A stretch of 64,000 nt of DNA from assembly GCF_020907985.1 (NCBI RefSeq), contig NZ_JAJJPA010000027.1, positions 25,540-89,539 of the forward strand, in the 5' to 3' direction. This DNA comes from Kitasatospora humi (GTDB taxonomy: Bacteria; Actinomycetota; Actinomycetes; Streptomycetales; Streptomycetaceae). A program made the position numbers and the translations under genes. Below the pieces are notes generated by a model. It was not told the origin of the DNA and ran no database searches. It saw nothing but the letters and a program-made list of their open reading frames with translations. Shown one piece after another: positions 25,748 through 35,697 of the stretch. Within the stretch, counting starts at the first letter, position 1. Every line of letters begins with the position of its first letter.

Positions 25748-26515
25748 ATGGTGGAGATCAAGACCGATGCGGCGCTGGACGCGATGCGCGAGGCCGGGCG
25801 GGTGGTCGCGGACGCGCTCGCCGCAGTGCGGGCGGCGGCAGGGGTCGGGGTGTCGCTGCGGGAACTCGACGAGGTGGCGAGGGCGGTGCTCCGCGAAGCC
25901 GGCGCCGACTCCCCGTTCCTCGGCTACCGACCCGGCTTCGCCCCCACCCCGTTCCCGGCGGTGATCTGCACCTCCGTCAACGACGCCATCGTGCACGGCG
26001 TCCCGACCGGCTACCGGCTGCGCGACGGCGACCTGGTCAGCGTCGACTGCGGGGCCCGACTCGGCGGCTGGACGGGTGACGCGGCGGCCAGCTTCACCGT
26101 CGGCACGCCCCGCCCCGCCGACCTGCGCCTGATCGAGACCACCAACCGCGCCCTGGAGGCGGGCATCGCCGCCGCGGTGGTCGGCGCCCGGATCGGCGAC
26201 ATCTCGCACGCCATCGGTGCCATCGGCCGCGCGGCGGGCTACGGCGTGCCCGCCGACTTCGGCGGCCACGGCATCGGTCGGCGCATGCACGAGGATCCGC
26301 ACGTCCCCAATGACGGCCGTCCGGGGCGGGGCATGGTGCTGCGGCACGGCATGGTGCTGGCCCTGGAGCCCATGTTCCTGGCGGGCGGTGGCGACGCGTA
26401 CGCGACGGCCGCGGACGGTTGGACCCTGGTCACCGTCGACGGCAGCCGCGCCGCCCACAGCGAGCACACGGTGGCGGTGACGGAGGCGGGGCCCCGGGTG
26501 CTGACGGCACTGTGA
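25748..26515 (+). CDS. map: Methionine aminopeptidase, type I
   Basis: Removes N-terminal Met from new proteins; dinuclear metalloenzyme. 255 residues. Metal ligands are visible in order: Asp in SVDCGARLGGWTGDAA (two Asp), His in GGHGIGRRMHEDP, Glu in LALEPMF and Glu in HSEHTVAVT. Strong ribosome-binding site AGGGAGGAG. It is distant from the ribosomal-protein operon where the essential copy normally lies, so it is probably a second MetAP. Confidence 0.94.
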   Translation: MVEIKTDAALDAMREAGRVVADALAAVRAAAGVGVSLRELDEVARAVLREAGADSPFLGYRPGFAPTPFPAVICTSVNDAIVHGVPTGYRLRDGDLVSVDCGARLGGWTGDAAASFTVGTPRPADLRLIETTNRALEAGIAAAVVGARIGDISHAIGAIGRAAGYGVPADFGGHGIGRRMHEDPHVPNDGRPGRGMVLRHGMVLALEPMFLAGGGDAYATAADGWTLVTVDGSRAAHSEHTVAVTEAGPRVLTAL

Positions 26516-26552
26516 GGGCGGTCGGCGCGGCGCCCGTCCAGGGCCCGGCTGT

Positions 26553-27179
26553 TCACCGCCGCAGTTCTGCGTCGCCTCCCCGGGCGCGCACGAACTCCGC
26601 GATGCGGCGCAGGGTTTCCGGGGTGTCCGTGTGCACATGGCCCGCCAGGCCGAGGGCGCGGGCGGCGGTGACGTGGCCGGGGGTGTCGTCGATGAAGAGT
26701 GCGTCGGCAGGGGCGGCGGCGAGGCGGTGCAGGGCCAACTCGTAGATGCGGGGGTCGGGTTTGGCGCAGCCGACCTCGCAGGAGAGGACGACGGCGTCCA
26801 CCAGGTCGAGCAGGCCGGCGTGTTGGAGGGCGGGGCGCATCGAGGGCCAGGCGTTGCTGACGATCGCCGTGCGCGCGGCCGGACGCAGGGCGCGCACGGC
26901 GGCGACCAGTTCGGGGTCCCAGGCATGGCCGCGCGTCACATCCGCTCGGAGGGCGCCGGACTGCGCCGGTCCGAGCCGCAGTCGCTCGGCGACCACTCCC
27001 CACCAGGCGTCCTCGCTCACCCGGCCGATCAGGATCTGGTCGTCATTGCCGCCGTAGAGGGCCGCCATCACCTCGGCGGGGGTGCGACCGAGCCGACCGG
27101 CCCAGTCGTCGGCGACGGCCGCAAGGTGATCGGGGCTCAGGACGCCGCCGATGTCGATCAGAACTGCCGGGCGGCCCAC
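26553..27179 (-). CDS. HAD-IA family hydrolase
   Basis: 208-residue phosphatase-like protein. Motif I is IDIGGVLS, in which the second catalytic Asp is replaced by Gly; motif II is IVSNAW, motif III is the Lys in CAKPDPRIYELAL and motif IV is FIDDTPGH. Loss of the second Asp is seen in other HAD proteins annotated DIGGV and may weaken phosphatase turnover. The GTG at 27179 is used because the upstream HAD gene stops at 27185; a longer frame inside that gene is rejected. Confidence 0.85.
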   Translation of the reverse strand: MGRPAVLIDIGGVLSPDHLAAVADDWAGRLGRTPAEVMAALYGGNDDQILIGRVSEDAWWGVVAERLRLGPAQSGALRADVTRGHAWDPELVAAVRALRPAARTAIVSNAWPSMRPALQHAGLLDLVDAVVLSCEVGCAKPDPRIYELALHRLAAAPADALFIDDTPGHVTAARALGLAGHVHTDTPETLRRIAEFVRARGGDAELRR

Positions 27180-27184
27180 GCGGA

Positions 27185-27874
27185 TCAGCCCACCAGCTCG
27201 AGGACCGGCATGAGTCCGGCGGGCCGCTCGGTGACGGGGAGGTCGTCGACCGGGAAGTGCCGGCAGCCGATCGCGGTGGCCGCGGCATCGGCCGGCTGGT
27301 CGCCCACCATCAGTACGTCGGCCGGCGCCAGACCGAGCCGGTCGCAGGCGGCTTGGAAGATCGCGGGATCGGGCTTCCGCACGCCGAGCTCGAAGGAGAG
27401 GAGGTAGTCGTCGACGAGTCCGTCCAGGCCGTGGGAGACGAACACCGGCCGCAGGTCCCAACCGATGTTGCTCAGCACGGCGATCGGCAGCCCGCGCCGC
27501 CGCAGCTCCCGCAGGGTCGGGCCGGCATCGCGGTACGGCTGCCAGGCGGCCGGCGACCTGTGGCGGTCGTAGAGTGCGTCCGCCGAGAGGCCGACCGGCA
27601 GCTCGGCCGCCCGGGCCAGCGCGGTGTAGGCGGCCCGGTGCTCATCCGACGTCAGGTCACGCGCCGCCCAGAGCGGCTCGATGGCCTCGGGCACCTCGCG
27701 CGGCCCAGGTCCGCCGGGGAGCGCTCCGAACCGGTCCAAGCGGCGCACCAGATCGGCGCGTTCGCCGTCGGGAAGGTCCAGCCCCGCCGCACGCGTGCAG
27801 GTGTCGAGCCACTCGGCGGTGGACTCGATGCGGAAGAGCGTGCCGGAGAAGTCGAAGAGGACACCCCTGATCAT
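27185..27874 (-). CDS. HAD family hydrolase
   Basis: 229-residue haloacid-dehalogenase-fold phosphatase. Motif I is FDFSGTLF (second Asp replaced by Ser), motif II AVLSNIGW, motif III the Lys in GVRKPDPAIFQAA, motif IV MVGDQPADA. A helical cap domain lies between about residues 15 and 90. Five bases separate it from the next HAD gene, so the two form an operon and may act on related substrates. Substrate unknown. Confidence 0.88.
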   Translation of the reverse strand: MIRGVLFDFSGTLFRIESTAEWLDTCTRAAGLDLPDGERADLVRRLDRFGALPGGPGPREVPEAIEPLWAARDLTSDEHRAAYTALARAAELPVGLSADALYDRHRSPAAWQPYRDAGPTLRELRRRGLPIAVLSNIGWDLRPVFVSHGLDGLVDDYLLSFELGVRKPDPAIFQAACDRLGLAPADVLMVGDQPADAAATAIGCRHFPVDDLPVTERPAGLMPVLELVG

Positions 27875-28025
27875 GCGGCGAGCCTAGCGCCGCGATGGCA
27901 TCCGGTCGACCACACCCGCAGCGGCGTGCGTGCGGAGTTTCCGTGATCCGACCTCGGCCCGCGCGTCTCCCGAAAGGTGGGGTTTGGACCGTGGCCGACG
28001 GTCACGGCTGACGGAGGGAAGGCAC

Positions 28026-29036
28026 TTGAGGCTCGAACTGCGGCACCTGCAGATGCTCTGCGCGATGGCGGACTGCGGCAGCGTGGGCCGCGCGGCCGGC
28101 CTGCTCGGCTATTCGCAGCAGGCCCTGAGCGGACAACTCCAGCGCATCGAGGCCCACTTCGGCCAGCCCCTGTTCCGGCGCACCGCCTGCGGCATCGAAC
28201 CGACCGGCTACGGCGCCGCCATCGTGACACAGGCTCGCGATGTGGTGACCCGGGTCGGAGCCATCGGCGGTCACGCCGCCTCCGGTGCGGCGCAAGAGGC
28301 CGACCGTCCCCGATCCCTGCGACTGGCCACCACCGGATCGCCGCTCCTGGCGGGCCTGGTGACCCGGGTCCGCGATCGCCTCGGTGAGCTGCCGCTGAAC
28401 GTCACCAGCGTTCACCGGCCCGCGACGGCCGCAGAGTTGCTGGAGCGCGGTGCCGTCGATGTGGTGCTCGGCGTCGACCATCCGGGGCGGGCCCAGCGCC
28501 TGGCCCCCTCGCTCGCACACCTGTGCGTCGCCACCGAGCCGCTGTTCATCGCGATGTCCGCCGGTCACCGACTGCGCCACCGGCTGGAGGTGCGACTCGC
28601 CGAACTCGCCGAGGACAGCTGGTTCCTCACGCCGGACAACGGCGCGGGGTGGCCGGCCGCCCTCCACGACGCCTGCGCGGCGGACGGGTTCACCCCCGCG
28701 GCCGTGCACGACTACCTCGGCGACCAGCAGCAGCTCCAACTCATGGTGGCCCAGGGGATGGGCGTTACGGTGACCCACGCCACCGTGCGGGCGATCCCGG
28801 GCGTGCTCGTCAAGCCACTGGCGGGCTCCCCCCTCTGGTGCCGACACCTGCTCGCCTGGCAGCCGGAAGCCGTGACCAGGCCGGTACTGGAGGTCCTCCG
28901 CGCCTCAGCGGTCGCCGCCCACCGCCAATTGCTCGCTCAGGCACCGCACTTCCAGGCTTGGATCAAGCGGACGTACCAGGTGAGGACGGCCGTCGAGGCC
29001 GACTGGCGAGAGCGCCGCAACAGCTCGGTGTTATGA
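28026..29036 (+). CDS. LysR-family transcriptional regulator
   Basis: 336-residue regulator: N-terminal wHTH (LELRHLQMLCAMADCGSVGRAAGLLGYSQQALSGQLQRIEAHFGQPLFRR, residues 2-52) followed by a periplasmic-binding-protein-like effector domain from about 95. The TTG at 28026 is selected because GGAGGGAAGG lies just upstream and the HTH begins immediately; the frame upstream of it does not look coding. The collagenase gene follows on the same strand after 131 bp and could be its target, but no operator is evident. Confidence 0.9.
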   Translation: MRLELRHLQMLCAMADCGSVGRAAGLLGYSQQALSGQLQRIEAHFGQPLFRRTACGIEPTGYGAAIVTQARDVVTRVGAIGGHAASGAAQEADRPRSLRLATTGSPLLAGLVTRVRDRLGELPLNVTSVHRPATAAELLERGAVDVVLGVDHPGRAQRLAPSLAHLCVATEPLFIAMSAGHRLRHRLEVRLAELAEDSWFLTPDNGAGWPAALHDACAADGFTPAAVHDYLGDQQQLQLMVAQGMGVTVTHATVRAIPGVLVKPLAGSPLWCRHLLAWQPEAVTRPVLEVLRASAVAAHRQLLAQAPHFQAWIKRTYQVRTAVEADWRERRNSSVL

Positions 29037-29167
29037 CCAGGAGCCCGCAAGTGCTGTGTCCCAGGGCATTCCCCAGCCTTCCGCTCGATGGAAGTCTGCG
29101 TGCAGCAGCGGAGCCTGCACGCTCCGGTGCCGCACATCCCCCACGCACACGTCCCTCGAGGAGCGCC

Positions 29168-31686
29168 ATGTCGCGCCGACCCACCCTCAGAAGCCTCGCG
29201 GCCGCCCTGGCCGCCACCACCCTGCTCGGCCTCGGAGCCGGAACCGCACCCGCCGCCCCGCCCGGTTCGGCCCCACCCACCGGCGCGGCCAGGGTGGCAG
29301 CGGTGCCCGCCCAGGGCCACGCCCGGCCCCCGGCCGCCTACGCACCGGTCGGCATCTCGGACGCGGGCACCGACCGGGACGCCCTCCAGACCGGCCGCCT
29401 GTCACCCGCCCAACTTCCGCCCGCCCGAACCAGCCTGACGCCCCAAACGGCCGACCAGGCCCACCGTGCGGCCCACCCGGCCGCCCAGTCGTGCACCCCC
29501 GCCGACTTCAGCAGCCGTACCGGTGCGGCACTCGCCTCGTACCTCGAGTCGTCGACCACCGACTGCGTCAACACCCTGTTCGCGCTCACCGGCAGGGACG
29601 CGCACGGAGTGTTCCAGGAGTCCCAGGCGATCCCGGTCGCCCAGGCCCTGACGACCGTGGCCGCCGCCTACAAGGGCGACGACTCCGCCGGCATCCAGCA
29701 ACTCGTGCTCTACCTGCGCGCCGCCTACTACGTGCAGTTCTACGATGCGGGCGACGTCGGCCCGTACGACGACAAGCTGACCGCGCCGGTGACGGCGGCC
29801 ATGGACGCGTTCTTCGCGAGCCCGCACTCGCGGGACGTGACGGACGCCAACGGCGCCGTCCTGGGCGAGACAGTCACCCTCACCGACAGCGCCAACCTGC
29901 ACCAGCACTACCTGGACGTCTACCAGCGCCTCTACAACGCGTACAACAGCTCCTGGGACGTGTCCCCCGCCATGGACGCCGTCGTCTACGACGTCAACAG
30001 CGCGCTCTGGCGGGCGGCGAACAACCCCGCGTTCGTCACGGCCGTCACCGGCGACTCCGGCCTGGTCAACACGCTCGATGCGTTCGTGCTCGGCCACACC
30101 GGCATGCTCGGCGGCGACAACACCTTCATGGTGTCGGGTGCCGGCCAGGACCTGGCGGCCTACATCCAGTTCCCCGCACTGCAGTCCACCGTCCGGCCGA
30201 TGATGCTCGGCATGCTGCGGACGGCGCGGATGACCGGGCCGACCGCCGCGCTCTGGGTCGCCGTGGCCCAGCAGAGCGCCGACTTCGACGCGACCAACTG
30301 TGCCACGTACGCACCTGCGACCTGCCCGACCGTCTGAAGGCCGCCGTGCTGACCGACTCGCGCACCTGCACCCCGACGATCACGGTGGCGGCGCAGGCCC
30401 TCGACGCGACCCAGCTCGCGGCGGTCTGCGACAGCCTGGCCAAGCAAGTCCCGTGGTTCCAGAACCTGGTGCGGGCCGCCGGTCCGATCCGGGGCCAGAC
30501 CATCACCGGTGAGACCATGGTGGTGTTCGCCAGTCGGCAGGACTACCAGATCTACGGACCCGCGATCTACGGCATCGACACCGACAACGGCGGCATCACC
30601 GAGACCGGTGATCCCGGCCGGCCCGGCAACGCCGCCTTCTCGGTGATGTACCAGGCGCCCTACGCCACCGACTTCACCGCGAACATCTGGAACCTCAACC
30701 ACGAGTTCACCCACTACCTCGACGCCGTGTACAACACCCGCGGCGACTTCACGGCCGAGACCGCCGTGCCGGACGTGTGGTGGATCGAGGGCATCGCCGA
30801 GTACACCTCCTACACCTACCGGGGCGTCCCGGACACCGAGGCACTGGCCGACGCGCCCGAGCACACCTACGCGTTGAGCACCCTCTTCCAGAACACCTAC
30901 GGCAACAGCGACACGACCCGCACCTACCCGTGGGGCTACCTGGCGGTCCGCTACATGTGGGAGCGCCACCCCGACGTGATGCACGCGATGCTGGGGCACT
31001 TCCGGACCGGCGACTACACCGGCGGGTACGCCGTCTACAACTCGCTCGGGACCACGTACGACGCCGACTTCGCCAGGTGGCTCGACGGGCTCTCGAGCAC
31101 CGGGAGCGGCAGCCCGACGGCGGCCTTCGGCACCTCGATCGACCGCCTCTCGGTGGCCTTCACGGACAAGTCCACCGAGACCGGCAACGGCCGCATCACG
31201 GGCTGGGTTTGGAACTTCGGTGATGGTGCCACGGCCAATACCGAGAACCCGACGCACAGTTACGCCAAGCCGGGCAGCTACACCGCCACCCTGACCGTCA
31301 CCGACAGCAATGGACGCACGGCCACGACTACGGCCCGGGTCACGGTGAGCGACACCGCCGCCTGCACCGGCGCCGACCAGCGCCTGCTGGACCGGAACTG
31401 CTACCGCGCCGACCAGTCGGCCGCCGCCGGCGGCCAGGACTACCTGTACATCTACCTGCCCGCCGGCACGACCCGGTTGACGGTCAGCACCTCGGGGGGC
31501 AGCGGAACGGCGTACCTCTACTACAGCGCGAGCGGCTGGGCGACGAAGTCCCACCACTCGGCCGCCTCCACCCGTCCCGGGACGGTGCAGTCCCTGACCG
31601 TCACCAACAAGACGGCCGGGTACCGCTACATCACCCTGTACGGGGCAACCGCGTTCAACGGGGTTTCCGTGAGCGCCAGTTACTGA
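29168..31686 (+). pseudogene. M9 family collagenase gene interrupted by a one-base frameshift
   Basis: Secreted microbial collagenase. Signal peptide (about residues 1-33), M9 N-terminal activator domain, then the catalytic domain with zinc motif HEFTH (codons at 30700-30714) and the downstream Glu in WWIEGIAEY. A PKD domain (FGDGATANTENPTHSYAKPGSYTATLTV) and a PPC-like C-terminal domain follow. The first frame stops at 30337 (ATYAPATCPTV), but the catalytic half continues in another frame. Inserting one G near 30311 restores ATYGTCDLPDRLKAAVL, as in collagenases. GAGGAG precedes the ATG. Either a true null mutation or a sequencing error in a GC run. Confidence 0.85.
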
Positions 31687-31711
31687 TCCGCAGTACGGAC
31701 TGAAGGCGCGG

Positions 31712-31751
31712 GCCCGGCCCCCGGCGGCAGCAACGCCACCGGGGGCCGGGC
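31712..31751. terminator. Terminator hairpin after the collagenase gene
   Basis: GCCCGGCCCCCGG and CCGGGGGCCGGGC form a perfect 13-bp stem with a 14-nt loop, 25 nt after the stop codon. The rest of the 403-bp gap to the SGNH hydrolase gene holds only the promoter candidate noted below. Confidence 0.82.
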
Positions 31752-31956
31752 TGCGCCGTGAGGTCGCCGATCGGCGTGCGTCGGCGTCCGCCCCCCGGAA
31801 CACCTGGAACCATGCGCGCCTGGTGGCGCCGAGCCACCGGGCGCTCCGCGCCGGGCGCGTCCCCGTCAGGCAGGCGCGTGCGGCTGAGCCCGCGTCTGCG
31901 GCCGTGCCGAGCCGGTGGGCGGTTGCGCTGCGCTGTACCAAAGCGTGTGAGGGTCA

Positions 31957-31985
31957 TTGACCCGTATCCGACCAGTGGGTAACTT
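31957..31985 (+). promoter_or_regulatory. Sigma-70-type promoter candidate for the SGNH hydrolase
   Basis: TTGACC (31957-31962), 17-bp spacer, TAACTT (31980-31985), about 105 bp upstream of the ATG at 32090. Both hexamers match the HrdB consensus well for this GC background. Confidence 0.6.
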
Positions 31986-32089
31986 CCCGGCCAGTAACCT
32001 CGCGGAATCCCGGCCCTGCCGCCCCCACGGCCCGGTCGGTCCTTCTCTTTGGCGCAGCCCCCACCCCTGGTTTCAAGGAGAGCCCCCGC

Positions 32090-33019
32090 ATGTCCCTCCG
32101 TGCCCGCTCACGCCGTCCCGCCCGCGCACGCCGTCTCGCCCGCCGTCTCTCCCGCGCACGCCGTCTCGGGGCGGCCGTCGTGGTGTCCGCCACCCTGGCC
32201 GGCCTCGGCCTCGCGCTGCCGGCCCGGGCCCAGGCCGCTTCGGCCGTCAATTACGTTGCCCTCGGCGACAGTTACAGCGCCGGGTCGGGCGTTCTGCCGC
32301 TCGACCTGAGCGCTCCGCTGGAGTGCGCCCGCTCCAGCGTGAACTACCCGCACGACCTGGCAGCCGAGGCCGGTCTGAACCTCACCGACGTCACCTGCGG
32401 CGGTGCCCAGACCAAGGACTTCACCGGCTCCCAGTACCCGGGCGTCGCCCCGCAGTTGGACGCGCTCAACGCCGACACCGGTCTGGTCACCATGACCATC
32501 GGCGGCAACGACAGCGGCGTCTTCATCGACGCGATCCTGGCGTGCGGCTCGGCCGGTGTGGTCACCCTCGGCTTCGGCGACCCGTGCCAGACCCTCTACG
32601 GCTCCAGCTTCGACAACACCATCGACAACAGCACCTATCCGGCGCTGGTGTCGGCGCTGGGCGCCGTCCGGGCCAAGGCACCCAACGCCCGCGTGGCCAT
32701 CCTCGGTTACCCGTGGATCGTGCCGAGCCAGGCGGTGCCCGGCTGCTTCGCCAAGATGCCCATCGCGGCCGGTGACATCCCCTACCTGCGCGACCTGGAG
32801 GCGCACCTCAACTCGGCCGTCCAGCGGGCCGCCGCCGCCACCGGCGTCAAGTACGTCGACATGTCCGCCGCCTCCGACGGCCACGATGCCTGCCAGCCGA
32901 TCGGCACCCGGTGGATCGAGCCGGTGCTGTTCGGCACCAACTACGTGCCCGTCCACCCCAACGCCCTGGGCGAGGCCGCGATGGCCGAGCAGGCCGCCGA
33001 CACGCTCGGCCTCGGCTGA
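32090..33019 (+). CDS. Secreted SGNH/GDSL lipase-esterase
   Basis: 309-residue exported hydrolase. A long, Arg-rich Tat-compatible leader (repeated RRPARARRLARRLSRARR) precedes a hydrophobic core, with cleavage near AQAAS. The SGNH blocks are present: nucleophile Ser61 in GDSYSAG, Gly in CGGAQT, Asn in TIGGNDSG, and the catalytic His about residue 289 in PVHPNALGE. Cysteine pairs suggest disulfides, as in Streptomyces lipases of this family. Ribosome-binding site AAGGAG. The lengthened N-terminus arises partly from a short DNA repeat (CGCACGCCGTCTC). Confidence 0.9.
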   Translation: MSLRARSRRPARARRLARRLSRARRLGAAVVVSATLAGLGLALPARAQAASAVNYVALGDSYSAGSGVLPLDLSAPLECARSSVNYPHDLAAEAGLNLTDVTCGGAQTKDFTGSQYPGVAPQLDALNADTGLVTMTIGGNDSGVFIDAILACGSAGVVTLGFGDPCQTLYGSSFDNTIDNSTYPALVSALGAVRAKAPNARVAILGYPWIVPSQAVPGCFAKMPIAAGDIPYLRDLEAHLNSAVQRAAAATGVKYVDMSAASDGHDACQPIGTRWIEPVLFGTNYVPVHPNALGEAAMAEQAADTLGLG

Positions 33020-33134
33020 CCCCCCAGCCGCCGACGGCAGCCGAGAGCCGGTCACGGCGCGGGCGCGGATCCACGGACCGCCGCCCGCGCCGTGACCGTT
33101 GGTGCTGTCGGCGCCGTCGGTGCTGTTGGCACTG

Positions 33135-33974
33135 CTAGCGCTGCCCGCGCAGCTCCGCGAGCACGGCGTCGGTGAAGGCCGGCCACACCTCGGCCGCCCA
33201 CGGGCCGAAGTCGCGGTCGGCGAGGGCCACGCAGGCCACGCCCGCCACCGGGTCGACCCAGAGGAAGGTGCCGGACTGGCCGAAGTGCCCGAACGTGGCG
33301 GGGGAGCTGCCGGCGCCCGTCCAGTGCGGGGACTTGCCGTCGCGGATCTCGAAGCCGAGACCCCAGTCGTTGGGCCGCTGGTGGCCGAAGCCCGGCAGCA
33401 CCCCGCTCAGGCCGGGGAAGGACACCTCAAGGGTGGCGGCGGCCACCGTGGAGGGGTGCAGCAGCTGCGGGGCCTGCAACTCGGCGGCGAAGGCGGCCAG
33501 ATCGGCGGCCGTGGAGACGCCGCCGGCGCCGGCCGGGCTGCGGTGCGCCGGGTCGATCGCGGTGTCCGCCATGCCCAGCGGCTGGAACACCGCCTCGGCG
33601 GCGTAGCGCTCGAACGGGATGCCGGACGCCTTGGTGATGGTGTCGGCGAGGACGTCGAAGCCGGCGTTGGAGTAGAGGCGGCGGGTCCCCGGGGCGGCCA
33701 TCGCCCGGCGCTCGTCGAAGGCGAGGCCCGAGGTGTGGGCCAGCAGGTGGCGGACGGTCGAGCCGTCCGGGCCGGCCGGGTCGTCCAGTTCGAAGACGCC
33801 CTCCTCGACGGCGACCAGCGCCGCGTAGGCGGTCAGGGGCTTGGTCACGGAGGCCAGTTGGAAGCGGTGCCGCTGCGGGCCGTGCGCCCCCAGCAGCGCG
33901 CCGTCCGCGCCCCGCACCACTGCCACCGCAGCCGTCTCGACCGGCCAGTCTTCGATCATCCGCACGCTCTGCAT
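33135..33974 (-). CDS. Beta-lactamase-fold serine hydrolase (class C / esterase-like)
   Basis: 279-residue penicillin-binding-like hydrolase. The SxxK motif is SVTK (Ser42, Lys45), YSN is at Tyr101, and a late HFGQSG block corresponds to the KTG region (HxG variant seen in EstB-type esterases). No signal peptide, so probably cytosolic. Substrate unknown: esterase or D-aminopeptidase are alternatives. The start at 33974 is a choice between ATGs at 33974 and 33959; the ORF itself goes further upstream into the MerR promoter. Confidence 0.84.
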   Translation of the reverse strand: MQSVRMIEDWPVETAAVAVVRGADGALLGAHGPQRHRFQLASVTKPLTAYAALVAVEEGVFELDDPAGPDGSTVRHLLAHTSGLAFDERRAMAAPGTRRLYSNAGFDVLADTITKASGIPFERYAAEAVFQPLGMADTAIDPAHRSPAGAGGVSTAADLAAFAAELQAPQLLHPSTVAAATLEVSFPGLSGVLPGFGHQRPNDWGLGFEIRDGKSPHWTGAGSSPATFGHFGQSGTFLWVDPVAGVACVALADRDFGPWAAEVWPAFTDAVLAELRGQR

Positions 33975-34016
33975 GACCTGCACTGTAATGCGAAGGAGGG
34001 ATTTCCCGGATTGCGC

Positions 34017-34047
34017 TTGCTTCGAGTGCACTCCAACTCGCTAGCGT
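34017..34047 (+). promoter_or_regulatory. MerR-type promoter with 19-bp spacer
   Basis: TTGCTT (34017-34022) and TAGCGT (34042-34047) are separated by 19 bp instead of the usual 17. The spacer contains inverted arms CGAGT and ACTCG, with GAGTGCACTC palindromic inside. A long spacer filled with a dyad is the classic MerR architecture, where regulator distortion of DNA activates transcription. It lies 40 bp upstream of the merR start. Confidence 0.8.
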
Positions 34048-34086
34048 CAAGGACGTCAACACCGCACGGACCAGGGGAAGTGACCG

Positions 34087-34664
34087 ATGAGCGCGGAACT
34101 CCTGGCGGCGCTCGACCACGCCGAGCGAGCGCCGCTGCACAGCATCAGCGAGGTCGCCGAGCTGACCGGGCTCACCGCCCACACGCTGCGCTGGTACGAG
34201 CGGATCGGCCTGCTCGATCCGGTGGACCGCACGCACGCCGGCCGCCGCCGCTACAGCGACGCCGACCTGGCCCGCCTGGAGTTCCTCGGCAGGCTGCGGC
34301 TGACCGGCATGTCGGTGGCGGACATGGTCCGCTACATCGAAATGGTCCGTGAGGGCCCCGGGACCATGGACGCGCGGCGCGACCTGCTGATCGAGCACCG
34401 CGCCGAGGTCCGGGAGCGGATAGCCGACCTGCACGCCAGCCTCGCGGTGCTGGACTGGAAGATCGACTTTTACGGCGCGCACCTGACCGCGAGCGACGCG
34501 CCGACGAACGACGACGCACCCGAGAACTGCGACGCACACCAGGACGGCAGCAGTAGCGCGCACGAAGGCGGCTACACGCACAACAGCGGCAACACGAACG
34601 ACAGCGGCAACACGAACGACAGCGACTACGCGAACAACAGCAACTCCGGGAAGGCAGTTAGCGC

Positions 34665-34668
<4 letters not shown>
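34087..34668 (+). CDS. MerR-family transcriptional regulator with Asn/Ser/Gly-rich tail
   Basis: 193 residues. N-terminal MerR HTH and wings (SISEVAELTGLTAHTLRWYERIGLLDPVDRTHAGRRRYSDADLARLEFLGRLRLTGMSVADMVRYI, about 19-85), then a coiled-coil dimerisation helix to about 135. The last 50 residues are low-complexity with repeated NSGNTNDSGNTNDSD. No metal-binding cysteines, so it likely senses an organic or redox signal. Stop overlaps the aldo/keto reductase start (ATGA), and a MerR-type promoter lies upstream. Confidence 0.92.
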
Positions 34669-35678
<1,010 letters not shown>

Positions 35679-35697
35679 CGCCGGTTCACGCGCGGGC

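Noticed and set aside
31747..31980. Small plus-strand frame (31758-31982) between the collagenase and SGNH genes
   Set aside because: Arg/Pro-rich, no ribosome-binding site, and it overlaps the terminator flank and the promoter candidate.
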